DNA from: Verrucomicrobiia bacterium
Lineage (GTDB): Bacteria; Verrucomicrobiota; Verrucomicrobiae; Limisphaerales; UBA11358
Reading direction: 5' to 3'
DNA length: 5,715 bases
Assembly (NCBI GenBank): GCA_030042375.1
Contig: JASHZU010000491.1
Span: forward strand, 1 to 5,715
Below the pieces are notes generated by a model. It was not told the origin of the DNA and searched no databases. It was given only the letters and a program-made list of their open reading frames with translations. A program made the position numbers and the translations under genes. Of the stretch, positions 4,390-5,715 are shown piece after piece (within the stretch, counting starts at the first letter, position 1; each line of letters starts with the position of its first letter).

Positions 4390-5715
4390 ATGAAAACCCT
4401 AAGTCTGAGTCGTCTCTTCTCCGGCGCGTTGTTGGCCACCGCATGTTTTGCGTTGTCCATATCGGCGGCCCATGCAAGCTCTTATCAGAGCATTGTATTG
4501 GGTGATAGTCCTTTGGCATTTTATGCGCTAAACCCGGCCGTCGATGGCTCAAGCACCGCGCCCGATTTGACCGGCAATGGCAACGACGGGGTAGTTGCCG
4601 GCACCCTCTCTGCAGGCTTCGGCCCTTCGGCTTACATTACGAATGCAGCATACTTTGATGGCGGTGAGGCCATTGACTTAAGCCAGAATGCCAACTCCAA
4701 CCTGTTGAACTTCGCCGGCCCCATTACGATTGAAGCCTGGGTCCAGCCTTCCAGTGCAAACATGTTTGCTGACGCAGTCGCCAAGGGCTATGACGCCAAT
4801 ACCTATGATGAAATCTGTCTGCGGGTCAATGGGCCTTACGGGCAAAATTATTATGCCAGCTCCGGCAGTGTCGGGGTTACCGGCGGTATTCAGGCTACAA
4901 ACTGGACCTACATGGTTATGTCGAGCGATGGAACCAGCAACTTGCTTTATGAAAACGGCATTCTGGTTGCGCAGGCTCAAGACACTTCAGGTTCCATTGA
5001 ATTTTTCGACGATTGGGTGATTGGCGATGGCAGCAGCGCGGGGGCTTCGCGTACGTGGGACGGTGGTATCAGCGAAGTGGCCATTTATAATTACGGTCTG
5101 ACGCCGGCCCAGGTTTTAAATCACTACTGCTATGGCCTGTTAAATACTTCAGCAAACACTTCGGTGCCCATTATCAACGTTCAGCCGCAGAGCCAACAGA
5201 GTTACGTTGGCGGTTCTGCAACGTTTAGCGTCGTCACCGTTAGCGCCTTGCCTACTACAAACCAATGGTATTTCGGCAACACGCCTTTGGCCGGCCAGAC
5301 CGGTACGTCCCTTACATTAAATAACCTGCAGCTTGCCAATGCAGGTAACTACAGCGTCGTGATTGGCAATGCCAACGGAACCACCAACAGTGTTGCCGTG
5401 CCCCTCAACGTTGCTGTTCCAAACCATCTGCAATGGACTCCGAATGGTAACAATGGGCAATGGGACGTTGACACTTCCGCCAACTGGCTGAATTTGTCCA
5501 ATGACACGCAGACCGTATTCAACCAGGGCGACAACGTATTATTTGACGATACGCCCGGGGTGCCTACTTCTGTGACCGTGAACGGGACCGTTTACCCCAG
5601 CTTCATCACCGTAGACACCTCCACCAACGAATTTGACATCTCTTCGGGCACGATCAGCGGTTCGGGCAGCCTGCTCAAAGAAGGCACCAGCCCCTTAACC
5701 ATCACCAGTGCCGGT
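4390..5715 (+). CDS. Exported LamG / Ig-like / PATR surface protein, N-terminal part (runs off right edge)
   Basis: The frame is open for 442 codons from ATG 4390 to the window edge with no stop, so the protein is larger than what is seen. Residues 1-29 form a Sec signal peptide: basic start, hydrophobic core around 11-26, and cleavage after AHA (27-29). Residues about 38-247 are a LamG/concanavalin A-like domain: DLTGNGNDGVVAG (59-71), AYFDGGEAIDLS (87-98), ITIEAWVQP (112-120), LLYENGILVAQ (185-195), and GGISEVAIYNYGLTPAQVLNHY (225-246, the typical closing motif). Residues about 259-343 form an Ig-like domain with W293 and NAGNYSVVIGNANGT (317-331). From 346 on, the sequence resembles autotransporter-associated (PATR) beta-helix repeats: QWDVDTSANWL (357-367), GDNVLFDD (380-387) and GSGSLLKEGTSPLTI (424-438). 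It is likely secreted or surface-attached and may bind glycans. A C-terminal anchor such as PEP-CTERM or an autotransporter domain would lie beyond the window. The ribosome binding site is weak (AAGAAAAG, then a C6 run). Confidence 0.9.
   Translation, partial: MKTLSLSRLFSGALLATACFALSISAAHASSYQSIVLGDSPLAFYALNPAVDGSSTAPDLTGNGNDGVVAGTLSAGFGPSAYITNAAYFDGGEAIDLSQNANSNLLNFAGPITIEAWVQPSSANMFADAVAKGYDANTYDEICLRVNGPYGQNYYASSGSVGVTGGIQATNWTYMVMSSDGTSNLLYENGILVAQAQDTSGSIEFFDDWVIGDGSSAGASRTWDGGISEVAIYNYGLTPAQVLNHYCYGLLNTSANTSVPIINVQPQSQQSYVGGSATFSVVTVSALPTTNQWYFGNTPLAGQTGTSLTLNNLQLANAGNYSVVIGNANGTTNSVAVPLNVAVPNHLQWTPNGNNGQWDVDTSANWLNLSNDTQTVFNQGDNVLFDDTPGVPTSVTVNGTVYPSFITVDTSTNEFDISSGTISGSGSLLKEGTSPLTITSAG

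Noticed and set aside
4678..4980. 100-codon minus-strand frame and overlapping plus-strand frame inside the LamG gene
   Set aside because: Both lie within the LamG coding sequence in other frames; the signal peptide plus LamG motifs in the 4390 frame are decisive.
1..5715. CRISPR arrays, tRNA/rRNA genes, insertion sequences or phage genes
   Set aside because: No regularly spaced repeats, cloverleaf-like sequences, terminal inverted repeats or transposase/integrase motifs were seen on either strand.

Overview
This window reads as part of a carbohydrate-responsive locus from a Gram-negative member of the Planctomycetes-Verrucomicrobia-Chlamydiae group, most likely Verrucomicrobiota. This is inferred from gene content: a long exported protein with LamG, Ig-like and autotransporter-type (PATR) segments, a DUF5107 protein, a sugar porter of a type I associate with Bacteroidota/Verrucomicrobiota, and a XylR-type LacI/AraC hybrid regulator. 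Base composition looks moderate, and Shine-Dalgarno sequences are weak throughout. No database search was possible.

Layout, left to right. (1) 1-193, minus: the N-terminus of a DUF5107-domain protein that runs off the left edge. (2) 203-1624, minus: a complete 473-residue sugar porter (MFS), 9 bp upstream of the DUF5107 gene and surely co-transcribed with it. (3) 1625-1781: the control region of that operon. (4) 1782-2669, minus: an AraC-family regulator (cupin plus AraC HTH). (5) 2670-2798: a divergent regulator-regulator intergenic region. (6) 2799-4040, plus: a XylR-like regulator with a periplasmic-binding-protein-like sensor and a C-terminal AraC HTH. (7) 4041-4389: a 349-bp gap with two perfect hairpins, a paired operator and a promoter. 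(8) 4390-5715, plus: the first 442 codons of an exported LamG/Ig-like/PATR protein that runs off the right edge.

The most interesting observation is a shared control module. The regions upstream of the transporter operon (1713-1749, minus) and of the exported-protein gene (4240-4276, plus) carry the same 37-bp element: 29 of 37 positions match without a gap, including a 16-nt identical block. Each holds two direct half-sites, consensus TGTCYATKC, exactly 21 bp apart, which is the geometry of AraC-type activator sites. In both cases the proximal half-site abuts a poor -35 position, and a plausible -10 hexamer starts 34 bp downstream of the proximal half-site's first base. This predicts that one of the two AraC-HTH regulators activates both a sugar uptake operon and a secreted surface protein in response to the same sugar, linking import to an extracellular glycan-binding or adhesive protein. 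Which regulator binds, and the identity of the sugar (pentose, by analogy with XylR, is only a guess), cannot be read from the sequence.
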